Shown: piece after piece, positions 1 through 8,467 of the stretch | How the letters are laid out: each line of letters opens with the position of its first letter | Numbering within the stretch: position 1 is the stretch's first letter | Source: Schleiferiaceae bacterium | GTDB taxonomy: Bacteria > Bacteroidota > Bacteroidia > Flavobacteriales > Schleiferiaceae | NCBI GenBank assembly: GCA_018402665.1 | Contig: JAGYIN010000012.1 | Coordinates: 1-56,715, forward strand | DNA: 56,715 bases | Direction of reading: 5' to 3' | The notes under the pieces: generated by a model | The model's database searches: none | What the model was told of the DNA's origin: nothing | What the model saw: only the letters and a program-made list of their open reading frames with translations | Program-made: the position numbers and the translations under genes

Positions 1-44
1 GGGAAAATGTAAAGTATTGCAGTAAGCGCTGCAGCAGCAATAAA

Positions 45-1196
45 TTATCTGTATAGGTTTCTCGAAATAACGACCTTTTGAATTTCAGAAGTGCCCTCCC
101 CTATGGTACAGAGCTTACAATCTCGGTAGAATTTCTCTACAGGATAGTCCTTCGTGTAACCATAGCCACCAAAGACCTGAACGGCTTCATTTGCTACTTC
201 TGTTGAAATCTCTGACGCATATAATTTGGCCATGGCACTTTCCTGTGTCATGGGTTTACCCTCTTCTTTCAAAGCGCCAGCATGGCGAGTCATTAGTTCT
301 GCCGCATAGACTTTAGTCGACATTTCTGCGAGTTTAAAACTCACTCCTTGAAACGAGCGAATTTTCTTACCGAACTGTACCCTTTCATCTGCATAGCTTA
401 TGGCCGCATCCATTGCACCACGGGCAATACCAACAGAAAGTGCTGCAATCGAAATACGTCCACCGTCTAATATTTTCATGGCTTGAATAAAGCCGTCTCC
501 AACCTTACCCAGAATATTTTCTTTGGGTACGTGACATTCGTCAAAGAATAAACAAGCGGTCTCTGAGGCGCGCATGCCCAATTTATTTTCTTTCTGTCCC
601 GCTGTAAAACCGGGCGTACTCTTCTCAACTACAAATGCCGTCATCCCATGGGAATCGCCTTTTTCGCCTGTTCGCGCAATGACTACTGCGATCTCAGAAC
701 TAATGGCATGGGTAATCCAATTTTTAGAACCGTTCAATACATAATGGTCGCCATCTAATACGGCTGTAGTATCCATACCTCCTGCATCAGAACCCGTTCC
801 AGTCTCCGTAAGACCCCATGCACCAATCCATTCAGCAGTAGCCAACTTCGGCAACCATTTCTTTTTTTGTGCCTCCGTCCCAAACTGCAAAATATGGCCC
901 GTACAAAGCGAATTGTGCGCAGCGACAGACAGCCCTATTGAACCACAAACTTGCGCGATTTCATCAATTATCGTGATGTATTCCTGGTAGCCAAGACCAG
1001 CACCGCCATACGCTTCTGGTACTAAAACACCCATGAAACCCAACGCACCCATTTCCTTAAACAAGGGAATAGGAAAGTGTTGACTTTCGTCCCACTCCAT
1101 GACATGTGGTCGTATGTTTTTCTCTGCAAAATCTTTGGCCGATTGACGCACCATTTCCAGCATTTCTTGGCGCTCATCACTGAGTTGAATTCTCAT
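45..1196 (-). CDS. Acyl-CoA dehydrogenase
   Basis: A 383-residue FAD-dependent acyl-CoA dehydrogenase, the usual length for the family. It should catalyse alpha,beta-dehydrogenation of an acyl-CoA in fatty-acid or branched-chain amino-acid breakdown and pass electrons to ETF. The sequence has the middle-domain signature WGLTETGTGSDAGG and the C-terminal stretch GYGYTKDYPVEKFYRD. The C-terminus reads IGEGTSEIQK, where Glu367 is at the position of the catalytic base in short-chain enzymes. Substrate chain length cannot be decided from this. The gene lies downstream of ettA on the same strand, separated by a hairpin, so it is probably transcribed separately. Confidence 0.93.
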   Translation of the reverse strand: MRIQLSDERQEMLEMVRQSAKDFAEKNIRPHVMEWDESQHFPIPLFKEMGALGFMGVLVPEAYGGAGLGYQEYITIIDEIAQVCGSIGLSVAAHNSLCTGHILQFGTEAQKKKWLPKLATAEWIGAWGLTETGTGSDAGGMDTTAVLDGDHYVLNGSKNWITHAISSEIAVVIARTGEKGDSHGMTAFVVEKSTPGFTAGQKENKLGMRASETACLFFDECHVPKENILGKVGDGFIQAMKILDGGRISIAALSVGIARGAMDAAISYADERVQFGKKIRSFQGVSFKLAEMSTKVYAAELMTRHAGALKEEGKPMTQESAMAKLYASEISTEVANEAVQVFGGYGYTKDYPVEKFYRDCKLCTIGEGTSEIQKVVISRNLYR

Positions 1197-1235
1197 AGTA
1201 TAGGTTTCTGTTGATAGGTTTGGTAAGATAACAAA

Positions 1236-1262
1236 GAAGCCCGCATGGTGTTTGCGGGCTTC
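1236..1262 (-). terminator. Hairpin between ettA and the acyl-CoA dehydrogenase gene
   Basis: A perfect 10-bp stem (GAAGCCCGCA / TGCGGGCTTC) with a 7-nt loop lies just after the ettA stop codon. On the minus strand only a short T stretch follows. The other strand carries a run of seven Ts, so the element may work better in the reverse direction or in both. Confidence 0.6.
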
Positions 1263-1291
1263 AATATTTTTTTAATCCGATTCCATTTTGA

Positions 1292-2989
1292 CTAGCTGTC
1301 TTTTAACAACTTCTTGTATTTGAATCGGGTAGGTTCTGTACGACCAAGTCGCTTCAGTTTATTCTCCTCGTATTCACTAAAACTGCCTTCAAAAGAATAT
1401 ACCTGAGAATCGCCTTCAAACGCTAAAATGTGCGTACAAACGCGGTCTAAGAACCAACGGTCGTGCGAAATAATTACAGCACATCCTGCGAAGTTCTCCA
1501 AAGCCTCTTCCAAGGCTCTTAATGTATTGACATCTAAATCATTAGTAGGTTCATCCAAAAGTAAAACATTACCCCCTTCCTTAAGTGCCATAGCCAGGTG
1601 AAGGCGGTTGCGTTCACCTCCAGAAAGCACCCCTACTTTTTTGCTTTGATCACCGCCTGCGAAATTGAATCGGCTCAGATAGGCACGAGCATTTACGCGC
1701 TGGCCACCAAGCAGTACTTCCTCTGTTCCCTCTCCGACTACTTCGAAAATGGTTTTTTCAGGATTCAACTTTTCGTGACTCTGATCGACGTACGAAATCT
1801 GAACCGTCTCTCCCACATCAAAAGCGCCTGCATCCGGCTGTAACTGGTCCATGATCATTTTAAAGATCGTGGTTTTACCTGCACCGTTTGGACCGATGAT
1901 TCCAACAATCCCTGCCGGAGGCAGTGAGAAATTCAAATCGTCATACAGTAGTTTCTCGCCAAATCCCTTTTTCACGTTTTTCGCATCAATGACATTGGTA
2001 CCTAATCTAGGTCCCGCTGGGATAAAGATTTCAAGCTTGCTTTCTTTCTCTTTTTGCTCCTGAGACAACATGCTTTCGTAGTTGTTCAAACGTGCCTTGC
2101 TCTTGCTTTGACGTCCTTTTGGGTTCATGCGCACCCACTCGAGCTCGCGCTCTAAGGTTTTACGGCGTTTTGAAGCTTGCTTCTCCTCTTGCGCCATACG
2201 TTTGGTTTTCTGATCGAGCCAAGAGCTGTAATTCCCCTTCCAAGGAATACCCTCACCGCGGTCCAATTCTAAAATCCATCCCGCTACATTGTCTAAGAAA
2301 TAACGGTCGTGTGTGACCGCAATAACGGTCCCTTTATATTGTTGTAAGTGCTGCTCTAACCACAAAATACTCTCTGCATCCAAATGGTTGGTAGGTTCAT
2401 CTAATAAGAGGACGTCGGGTTGTTGCAACAAAAGCCGGCAGAGCGCTACGCGACGGGCTTCCCCACCTGAGAGGTGGTCAACTAATTGGTCCGATGGTGG
2501 ACAATTCAATGCATCCATCGCTCGGTTCAACATCGTCTCTAATTCCCATGCGTTTGTTGCATCAATCTGATCTTGAAGCACCGCTTGACGAGCCATCAAC
2601 TGCTCCATCTTATCCGGATTTTCATATACCTCAGGCAAACCAAACTGGTCGTTGATACTGTTGTATTCATCTAAAACGGCTACGGTTTCAGCAGCGCCTT
2701 CTTTGACAATATCTAAAACTGTTTTGCCTTTTTCTAACTGAGGCTCTTGCTCTAAATATCCAACGGTATAGCCATGTGCAAAAACCACATCACCTTGATA
2801 GCTTTTTTCTACCCCGGCAATAATCTTTAAAAGTGTCGATTTACCCGAGCCATTTAAACCTAAGATGCCTATTTTGGCTCCATAGAAGAAAGAGAGATAA
2901 ATGTCCTTTAGTATAGCTTTGTTGTTGTGAGGAAGGACTTTGCTCACTTTGGACATCGAAAAAATGACCTTTTGACCGTCGTCTGACAT
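1292..2989 (-). CDS. ettA: Energy-dependent translational throttle protein EttA (ABC-F)
   Basis: An ABC-F ATPase of about 565 residues with two nucleotide-binding domains and no membrane segments. EttA binds the ribosomal E site and gates entry into elongation according to ATP/ADP ratio. Walker A motifs are GLNGSGKST and GPNGAGKT. Signature motifs are LSGGEARR and LSGGERNR, each followed by LLLDEPTN. The linker between domains is rich in Arg and Lys. The start at 2989 is chosen because MSDDGQKVIFSMSKVSKVLP aligns with the N-terminus of known EttA; an upstream in-frame ATG at 3052 would add 21 residues unlike the family. The chosen start codon overlaps the start codon of the divergent gene at 2988. 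Confidence 0.93.
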   Translation of the reverse strand: MSDDGQKVIFSMSKVSKVLPHNNKAILKDIYLSFFYGAKIGILGLNGSGKSTLLKIIAGVEKSYQGDVVFAHGYTVGYLEQEPQLEKGKTVLDIVKEGAAETVAVLDEYNSINDQFGLPEVYENPDKMEQLMARQAVLQDQIDATNAWELETMLNRAMDALNCPPSDQLVDHLSGGEARRVALCRLLLQQPDVLLLDEPTNHLDAESILWLEQHLQQYKGTVIAVTHDRYFLDNVAGWILELDRGEGIPWKGNYSSWLDQKTKRMAQEEKQASKRRKTLERELEWVRMNPKGRQSKSKARLNNYESMLSQEQKEKESKLEIFIPAGPRLGTNVIDAKNVKKGFGEKLLYDDLNFSLPPAGIVGIIGPNGAGKTTIFKMIMDQLQPDAGAFDVGETVQISYVDQSHEKLNPEKTIFEVVGEGTEEVLLGGQRVNARAYLSRFNFAGGDQSKKVGVLSGGERNRLHLAMALKEGGNVLLLDEPTNDLDVNTLRALEEALENFAGCAVIISHDRWFLDRVCTHILAFEGDSQVYSFEGSFSEYEENKLKRLGRTEPTRFKYKKLLKDS

Positions 2990-3755
2990 GTATAAACGTA
3001 TTTCTGATTTAGTACTGATTCTTCTTGCGTTGTTGGCTTTTAACGGCACCACGCTATCTGCCCAAAGTTACATATTGAAAGGGACTGTCGTAGATAGAGA
3101 TTCAACTTTTGCATTGCCAAATTCACATGTGGTCAATAACCGAACATTCATGGGTACCGTTTCGAACGGCATTGGATACTTCGAGATTCCCGTAGCTCAA
3201 GGCGACACGCTCGTTTTATCGAACATCGGGTACCAATTCAAATATGTCCCCATCGACAGCGCGCTCTGCACTGCACTTGCTGCTGGCGAAGAGCAAGTAC
3301 TTAAGCTTATACCTCGGAATTACTTGTTAGATGAAGTGAGTATTTACGCGATCACCTCAAATAATCCACGCACGATGCCGCAACGTAGCCCACGTGTTCC
3401 GTCAAACGCGGATATTCGGATACCTGAAGCAGTTGCGCCCACGCTCGCAAATCCGTTAGACTTTTTGTATTACAGCTTTGGGAAGCGCCCACAGCAATTG
3501 GCCGCCTTAAGAAAATTGCAGCAGGAAGATTACTACCGCAGAAAGTTAGAGGAGGGAAATAATCGGACCATTTTGGAAGATTTAACCGGCATTCCGAAAG
3601 AAGAAATGGAGGCATTCATGTTCTATTGCAAATATTCGGAAACCCAGATTCGAACCTTCAACGATTATCAATTCCTCGTTTCACTACTTCTTTGTTACGA
3701 AGAATACGAAAGAGAAAAGGTCCAATTAGAAACCGAAGAGTCCCTAAAACGCTAA
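2988..3755 (+). CDS. Secreted protein with carboxypeptidase-regulatory-like domain
   Basis: A 255-residue protein with a clear signal peptide: a basic start MYKR, a hydrophobic core, and a predicted cleavage after LSAQ. Residues about 28-105 (ILKGTVVDRDSTFALPNSHV through IGYFEIPV to LVLSNIGYQ) resemble the CarboxypepD_reg-like beta-sandwich, common in Bacteroidota envelope proteins including TonB-dependent receptors. The remainder is charged and partly helical and matches no family I recognise. It is likely periplasmic or attached to the outer membrane. Its ATG overlaps the ettA start in a shared CATG, so any promoter must lie inside ettA. A methyltransferase gene follows after 3 bp, suggesting one transcript. 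Confidence 0.78.
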   Translation: MYKRISDLVLILLALLAFNGTTLSAQSYILKGTVVDRDSTFALPNSHVVNNRTFMGTVSNGIGYFEIPVAQGDTLVLSNIGYQFKYVPIDSALCTALAAGEEQVLKLIPRNYLLDEVSIYAITSNNPRTMPQRSPRVPSNADIRIPEAVAPTLANPLDFLYYSFGKRPQQLAALRKLQQEDYYRRKLEEGNNRTILEDLTGIPKEEMEAFMFYCKYSETQIRTFNDYQFLVSLLLCYEEYEREKVQLETEESLKR

Positions 3756-3758
3756 TAC

Positions 3759-4571
3759 ATGGAACACCAACTATACTTGGAGCAGAATCGCGCGCTTTGG
3801 GACCATTGGGCAAGTCTGCACCCACAATCTGCTTTCTACAATAACGCATCGTTCATAGAACACCAGCAATCACTCCACGCTATTGAACGGAATGTATTGC
3901 CCAATTTAAAGGGTAAAAGCGTACTGCACCTGCAATGTCATTTTGGGCAGGATACGATCAGCCTAGCGACCCTCGGTGCAACCCGCGTTGTAGGTCTTGA
4001 TTTTAGCCCAGAGGCAATCCGGCAAGCGGAAAAGTTGAATTCAGCGTGTGGCACCCAGGTTACCTTTGTTGAATCCGATGTTTTGCACATACTTCCTCAT
4101 TTAGAAAACACCTTTGATGTCGTCTTTGCCTCCTACGGCGTGGTAGGCTGGCATCCTTCCGCTAAAGCGTGGATGGACGCGGCATTTGCTTACTTAAAGC
4201 CCGGTGGGTCGCTCGTTCTGGTGGATTTCCATCCCGTATTGTGGATCCTTGATGAGGAGTTTAAAGAGATTAAATACCCGTATTTCAATACTGGAGTCAT
4301 TATTGAAGACCGCGCCGGTAGTTATGCCGCCCCGGAAGCCGATCAAATGGTAAATTATACTTGGAACCACAGTATCAGTGACCTCATTTTACCTATCGTA
4401 GATCACCAGGACCGTTCCTTGACCTTCTTCGGTGAAAGTGATTGGAGCCCATATGCTCTATTTGAGCATACTGAAAAAGTACCGGGCCAATTCCAAATTA
4501 AAGGAAAGGAAGGCTTCTTCCCGCTCGTCTATGCCATACGTGCACGAAAAGAGCCGGTTGAAAACGACTAA
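3759..4571 (+). CDS. Class I SAM-dependent methyltransferase
   Basis: A 270-residue cytosolic methyltransferase. The SAM-binding motif I is VLHLQCHFGQDT (about residues 55-66), followed by the acidic loop VVGLDFSPEAI and motif IV region FDVVFASYGVVGWHP. The C-terminal half, with VNYTWNHSISDL and the FGESDW segment, resembles small-molecule methyltransferases of the Methyltransf_11/25 type. The substrate is not evident. It lies 3 bp after the preceding gene and overlaps the 3' end of the convergent lipid desaturase gene by 4 bp. Confidence 0.85.
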   Translation: MEHQLYLEQNRALWDHWASLHPQSAFYNNASFIEHQQSLHAIERNVLPNLKGKSVLHLQCHFGQDTISLATLGATRVVGLDFSPEAIRQAEKLNSACGTQVTFVESDVLHILPHLENTFDVVFASYGVVGWHPSAKAWMDAAFAYLKPGGSLVLVDFHPVLWILDEEFKEIKYPYFNTGVIIEDRAGSYAAPEADQMVNYTWNHSISDLILPIVDHQDRSLTFFGESDWSPYALFEHTEKVPGQFQIKGKEGFFPLVYAIRARKEPVEND

Positions 4572-5116
4572 TGCACACGATCCGTCGTGTAGATTTTAAA
4601 CCAAGACAGCACCCGCTCCACCGCGAACCAAAACTTCGTTCTATCTAAAATAGGATTGAGCCATGGCGTGTACGTGCAATACGAGCGCGTTTCAGGTTTC
4701 GTATGGTGTTTTGCGTGATCTTCCGGACGCTGAAGCACTTTGATTCGCTGCAGCCAATGTATAAGTCTCGGTTTTTCATCCGGAAACTTGTGCGCCCATT
4801 GGTGCACGATATTGGCATTCGCACCTAAAATTGCAATAAACCACCATTGCCACGTCACCGATCCTTTAATTAAAAAAACGACAAGAATCATCACAGTAAC
4901 ACCTACCCAACCCGATTTACACAAATACCAATAACCTCTCGTGATCATTTTTCGCGGATTCGCATGGTGCCAGGTATTGATTTCTATGATCGCTTTACCT
5001 ACAATGGGCATATCTTCTCGACCATAACGGTCCATCCACCAATGCACTACTCCTGTCAAAAAGTCCAATAACAAATACAACAGCAAAACTTCGACTACTC
5101 CATTTACAATTTTCAT
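4568..5116 (-). CDS. CarF/TMEM189-type lipid desaturase (plasmanylethanolamine desaturase-like)
   Basis: A 182-residue membrane protein of the Lipid_desat family, which includes CarF of Myxococcus, animal PEDS1/TMEM189 and plant FAD4. CarF and PEDS1 make the vinyl-ether bond of plasmalogens using a di-iron centre. All eight histidines expected for the family are in place: H25 in VVHWWMD, H50 and H51 in WHHANP, H105 and H109 in HQWAHK, and H134, H137, H138 in HAKHH. Hydrophobic segments lie near residues 8-25, 70-84 and 88-105. Whether this organism makes plasmalogens cannot be seen here; the substrate could instead be another lipid. The gene is monocistronic and convergent with the methyltransferase gene. 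Confidence 0.85.
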   Translation of the reverse strand: MKIVNGVVEVLLLYLLLDFLTGVVHWWMDRYGREDMPIVGKAIIEINTWHHANPRKMITRGYWYLCKSGWVGVTVMILVVFLIKGSVTWQWWFIAILGANANIVHQWAHKFPDEKPRLIHWLQRIKVLQRPEDHAKHHTKPETRSYCTYTPWLNPILDRTKFWFAVERVLSWFKIYTTDRVH

Positions 5117-5288
5117 AATCTATTTATTTACAGAAACTTACATTAATCATCCGTGTCTATAGATGCTATGGAATTCTCACAAGCAAGCAACGCAACAACG
5201 GATCCCACCCAAAACTTCCATCGCGTATTCAACTAGTCTCGTTATCGAGATTTTCAACACCTAGCCAGTGGATAAATAAAAAATTATA

Positions 5289-5330
5289 GTACTTTGTATT
5301 GCATAGTACCTATTTTAACATATATCTTTG
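5289..5330 (+). promoter_or_regulatory. Promoter with palindromic operator for the padR-pspC operon
   Basis: A 21-bp imperfect palindrome at 5289-5309 has arms GTACTxTG and CAxAGTAC. Fourteen bases downstream, TATCTTTG at 5323-5330 matches the Bacteroidota -7 consensus TAnnTTTG exactly. A plausible -33 TTG (5299-5301) falls inside the palindrome, so a bound repressor would block the polymerase. PadR, encoded in the same operon, is the obvious candidate. This is inference from position and symmetry. Confidence 0.6.
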
Positions 5331-5348
5331 CCTCAAACACAGTGGTAA

Positions 5349-5816
5349 ATGAAAAAATACTTCCTACACCTCATACTTATTGCATGTACAACAGGCGCAT
5401 TCGGTCAAACAAAAGGATTGGCGGATGAACTTTATGAAGAATATGAACCCAAACCTTATGTTTCTGGCTTCAGTTTTGGCGGGTCATTGCTCAGTGCACT
5501 CCCATTAGATGTTGATTTTGATAATGGAAATTTCGAACGCACCCTTAACGGTGAGATCAAACGGGTGCAATGGTTGCGGATTTCAGATGAGCGTTACATC
5601 AAAGAAGTAAGCAGCGAATGGGAGCGATTCCTCAATAAGGCGGGCTACAAAAAAGTTCCAATTGAAGATGATGATGGCCAAGACCATATCCTGTTCATAC
5701 GAGGGAGTAGAACCCGATTTGATGAAGCTCACTTTTTGATTCGTGAAGATGCAAGCACCATATTACTCACCTTTTACGGCGATTTCACATTGACAAAGAC
5801 TTTAGATGAAGATTGA
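5349..5816 (+). CDS. Secreted hypothetical protein, first gene of the padR operon
   Basis: A 155-residue protein with a signal peptide (MKKYFLHLILIACTTGAFGQ). I do not recognise the family. The mature part is acidic, and the segment RTLNGEIKRVQWLRISDERYI followed by a helical stretch and a C-terminal strand (ILLTFYGDF) suggests a small alpha/beta fold. It is likely periplasmic. The gene overlaps padR by 11 bp and follows a palindromic operator, so it belongs to the PadR/PspC unit and may act in envelope stress sensing. Confidence 0.7.
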   Translation: MKKYFLHLILIACTTGAFGQTKGLADELYEEYEPKPYVSGFSFGGSLLSALPLDVDFDNGNFERTLNGEIKRVQWLRISDERYIKEVSSEWERFLNKAGYKKVPIEDDDGQDHILFIRGSRTRFDEAHFLIREDASTILLTFYGDFTLTKTLDED

Positions 5817-6138
5817 AAATACTAAAGCACAAATGCGCAAAGGCGTCTTAGAATATTGCATTCTTGGCATTCTAAGTAACGGGGATGCCTATGCATCAGA
5901 CATTATTGAGCGGCTCAAAGGTGCTGAACTCATCGTTGTCGAAGGAACCCTCTACCCTTTGTTAACGCGACTTAAAAATGCAGATCTTTTAGAATACCGC
6001 TGGGAAGAAAGCAACGCTGGCCCCCCGCGTAAATACTACACCCTTAGCGAACAAGGACGTGCTTTCCAATTAGAATTAAAAGGTACCTGGGAAAACCTGA
6101 ATAACGCCGTTGAACAACTTACATCGACCCCATCATGA
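5806..6138 (+). CDS. PadR-family transcriptional regulator
   Basis: A 110-residue winged-helix repressor, the typical length of the short PadR subfamily. It begins with the family pattern RKGVLEYCILGIL, then GDAYASDIIERL, and the wing helix region VVEGTLYPLLTRLKNADLLEYRWEES, followed by GPPRKYYTLSEQGR. Such proteins bind palindromes as dimers and usually repress their own operon. It overlaps the gene before it (11 bp) and pspC after it (4 bp, ATGA type), so the three are co-translated. The palindrome at 5289-5309 is a candidate operator. Confidence 0.93.
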   Translation: MKIENTKAQMRKGVLEYCILGILSNGDAYASDIIERLKGAELIVVEGTLYPLLTRLKNADLLEYRWEESNAGPPRKYYTLSEQGRAFQLELKGTWENLNNAVEQLTSTPS

Positions 6139-7772
6139 ATAAAACAATAAACATCAACCTTGCAGGCATCATCTTCCACCTGGATGAAGTGGCCTATGAA
6201 AAGTTTAAAACCTACCTGTCCAATGTCAAAACTGCTTTGGATCAAGAAGAAAGCGGTGAAGAAATCATTGCGGATATAGAAGCAAGGATTGCCGAAATAT
6301 TCAACCTGCGCATGAAGGAAAATGGCACCCAAGTCGTTGGCTTAGCTGATGTTGAATTCATCATCGATACTTTAGGACAACCAGAAGCATTCATAGATGA
6401 ATCTGAGACTGAAGCGCCAAAGTCAAGCAGCAAGCAAACCCGACGGTTCTTCAGAAATCCGGACGAAAAGGTGATCGGCGGTGTCTGCAGTGGTATCGGT
6501 GCATATTTTGACATCGACCCCGTTTGGATTCGAGTACTGTTTATAATCTTACTCTTTTTCACGGGTATTGGGTTCATAACCTATGTGATTCTTTGGGCCG
6601 CCATTCCGGAGGCTAAAACGACTGCTCAAAAACTCCAAATGCGCGGTGAGGCTGTTAATCTCAATAATATTGAGAAGCTTTTCACAAAAGTTGAAGATTA
6701 TACATCCACTGAGAAAATCAAATCGGGAGTTAACAGTTTTGTTTCTTTTGTAGTGAACGGAATCGGATCTATTTTTTCATTCGTTTTTAAATTTATCGGT
6801 GTCTTACTGGCCATTGCAGGAGCAATGATCGCTTTTACCCTCATCGTTGCGTTGCTTGGGATTTTTGGAAGTACGTGGAATTTAGACGGATTCAACTTTA
6901 TCAGCCTTAACGGATACATCTATGGTCTTGACGGGGCTCAAGCTATATTCGGCAGCGGATGGCGTTTACTCGCATTACGCGTGGGTACCTTGCTCACTCT
7001 ATTACTGCCTTTGTTTGCATTGGTGGTTTTCCTCGCTAAAATATTTGGACGAGAATTGACCAATTCGAAACTCCTCTCCTTCTCTGGAATTGCCAGTTTC
7101 ATCGTTGGATTGATTCTCATTTTCATCAGCGCAGGTTCGCTTATTACAGACTTTAGAGAACGTGCAACAGAAACTGATCAAATCACTTTATCGGGAATGA
7201 GTTTTGATATCACCGCAGATATTTTTGAAAACGAACAAGGGTTTTTATTTGATGTAGAAGACGAATTACTACATATTGAAAATGTCCGATTCAATATAGA
7301 GGCGACCCGATCTTCCACTGCGAGTCTTGAATTGAAACATGCTGCTAGTGGTCGAAACCATTCCGAAGCCAGAGCGCGAGCACAGTCCTTTGACTACCCT
7401 ACAGTACAAGATGGAGAAGCATTGCGACTAAGCGAATACTTCACCGTGCCAAAAGAATCTTTATACAGAGGACAAGATTTGAAGGTCACGCTGCGTTTAC
7501 CTGTAGGTGCGACGGTCTATTTAGACGAGAGCATTGAAAACATTATGTACGATATCCGCAACATTCAAGATATGTACGATGGCGATATGCTTGGACACCT
7601 TTGGGAAATGACGCCCGAGGGTCTATCCTGCACGGACTGCTCAACGATTCAATACTATAACACGAAAGAGATAGAGGAATCCATTGAAGGTAACCTCGAC
7701 GAAATGGAGGAATCCATTGAACGAAAACTAGAAGAGCTGGAGCTAGAGTTGAAGAAACTGAAAGACCGGTAG
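6135..7772 (+). CDS. PspC domain-containing membrane protein
   Basis: A 545-residue inner-membrane protein. Residues about 1-95 form a soluble N-terminal domain (INLAGIIFHLDEVAYEKFKT..., with repeated acidic helices). The PspC domain follows at about 103-160: RRFFRNPDEKVIGGVCSGIGAYFDIDP, then a hydrophobic helix. Several more membrane helices lie at about 205-345. The C-terminal half is a beta-rich soluble region, and the last 35 residues are a highly charged predicted coiled coil (repeated EESIE/EELE). PspC proteins in Bacteroidota are usually paired with PadR and are thought to respond to membrane stress. Translationally coupled to padR. Confidence 0.9.
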   Translation: MNKTININLAGIIFHLDEVAYEKFKTYLSNVKTALDQEESGEEIIADIEARIAEIFNLRMKENGTQVVGLADVEFIIDTLGQPEAFIDESETEAPKSSSKQTRRFFRNPDEKVIGGVCSGIGAYFDIDPVWIRVLFIILLFFTGIGFITYVILWAAIPEAKTTAQKLQMRGEAVNLNNIEKLFTKVEDYTSTEKIKSGVNSFVSFVVNGIGSIFSFVFKFIGVLLAIAGAMIAFTLIVALLGIFGSTWNLDGFNFISLNGYIYGLDGAQAIFGSGWRLLALRVGTLLTLLLPLFALVVFLAKIFGRELTNSKLLSFSGIASFIVGLILIFISAGSLITDFRERATETDQITLSGMSFDITADIFENEQGFLFDVEDELLHIENVRFNIEATRSSTASLELKHAASGRNHSEARARAQSFDYPTVQDGEALRLSEYFTVPKESLYRGQDLKVTLRLPVGATVYLDESIENIMYDIRNIQDMYDGDMLGHLWEMTPEGLSCTDCSTIQYYNTKEIEESIEGNLDEMEESIERKLEELELELKKLKDR

Positions 7773-7800
7773 GCCCGTACCCTGGCCTAATTCTGAACGT

Positions 7801-7825
7801 AAACCCTCGCCTTTGGCGGGGGTTT
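7801..7825. terminator. Bidirectional terminator between pspC-type gene and cruF
   Basis: The inverted repeat AAACCCTCGCC / GGCGGGGGTTT has a 3-nt loop and one mismatch. It sits between two convergent genes, with T-rich sequence after the stem on the plus strand and the AAA arm supplying Ts on the minus strand. Confidence 0.75.
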
Positions 7826-7830
7826 CTTAT

Positions 7831-8466
7831 TTACTGCATCGCGTACAACGATCCTAAAACAAAAAAGAATACTGAAAGCACAACAATAACCCAGATACTC
7901 AACGGATTACGAACGTCCCCCGATGCCGTTAAACGGGCAAAAAGTGTACTCAAAACGAACCAAGCGAGGTAATTCTCCATGGGTACTGCGACTGCATCCC
8001 ATTCCCAATAGGTCAATTCAATGGCTACAGGCTCAATCAAGACATCCATTGCGGTCATGGCGAGTCCAGTGAGTATGCTGCGCATCCAAACACTTTGGAA
8101 TCGGACCCCAGTAAGATCATAAAACGAACGAATTAGCACCCACCATAAAATACCAATCATAAAGGGCGTACCCATAATACCTGGACCTAGAGCCGTTCCA
8201 TAATCATAGGCACCAAAAGGAAATCCTGTGTTTGTCCCAATCAGTTCTATGCTAAAACCGAGCAGAATGGGTAAATAATAGGCCCATTTGACTGTGGGCC
8301 GCTCTGAAGTATACAAAAATAAGCCAGCGAGTAACAAGAGGTTAAACGGCGTGAGGACCACTAATTGGTCGCGCCATTCGCCGCCAAGCAAAAACAAACC
8401 TATGGTGTGGAAAAGCACCAACACCCACCCCGCATAAGACTTTATTAACTCTTTGATTTGAAACAT
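7831..8466 (-). CDS. cruF: Carotenoid 1',2'-hydratase CruF
   Basis: A polytopic membrane protein of about 211 residues in the carotenoid biosynthesis (Caroten_synth) family. CruF adds water across the terminal psi-end double bond of a monocyclic carotenoid. Characteristic segments are IELIGTNTGFPFGAYDYG, GTPFMIGILWWV and the acidic region AMDVLIEPVAIELTYWEW. About six to seven hydrophobic helices are visible. The start at 8466 falls 2 bp past the crtD stop; an ATG at 8475 overlapping crtD is an alternative. Placement directly after crtD fits consecutive steps towards myxol- or saproxanthin-type pigments. Confidence 0.9.
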   Translation of the reverse strand: MFQIKELIKSYAGWVLVLFHTIGLFLLGGEWRDQLVVLTPFNLLLLAGLFLYTSERPTVKWAYYLPILLGFSIELIGTNTGFPFGAYDYGTALGPGIMGTPFMIGILWWVLIRSFYDLTGVRFQSVWMRSILTGLAMTAMDVLIEPVAIELTYWEWDAVAVPMENYLAWFVLSTLFARLTASGDVRNPLSIWVIVVLSVFFFVLGSLYAMQ

Positions 8467-8467
8467 A

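Noticed and set aside
1..44. A gene at the left edge
   Set aside because: The 44 bases contain no clear end of a reading frame or RNA feature.
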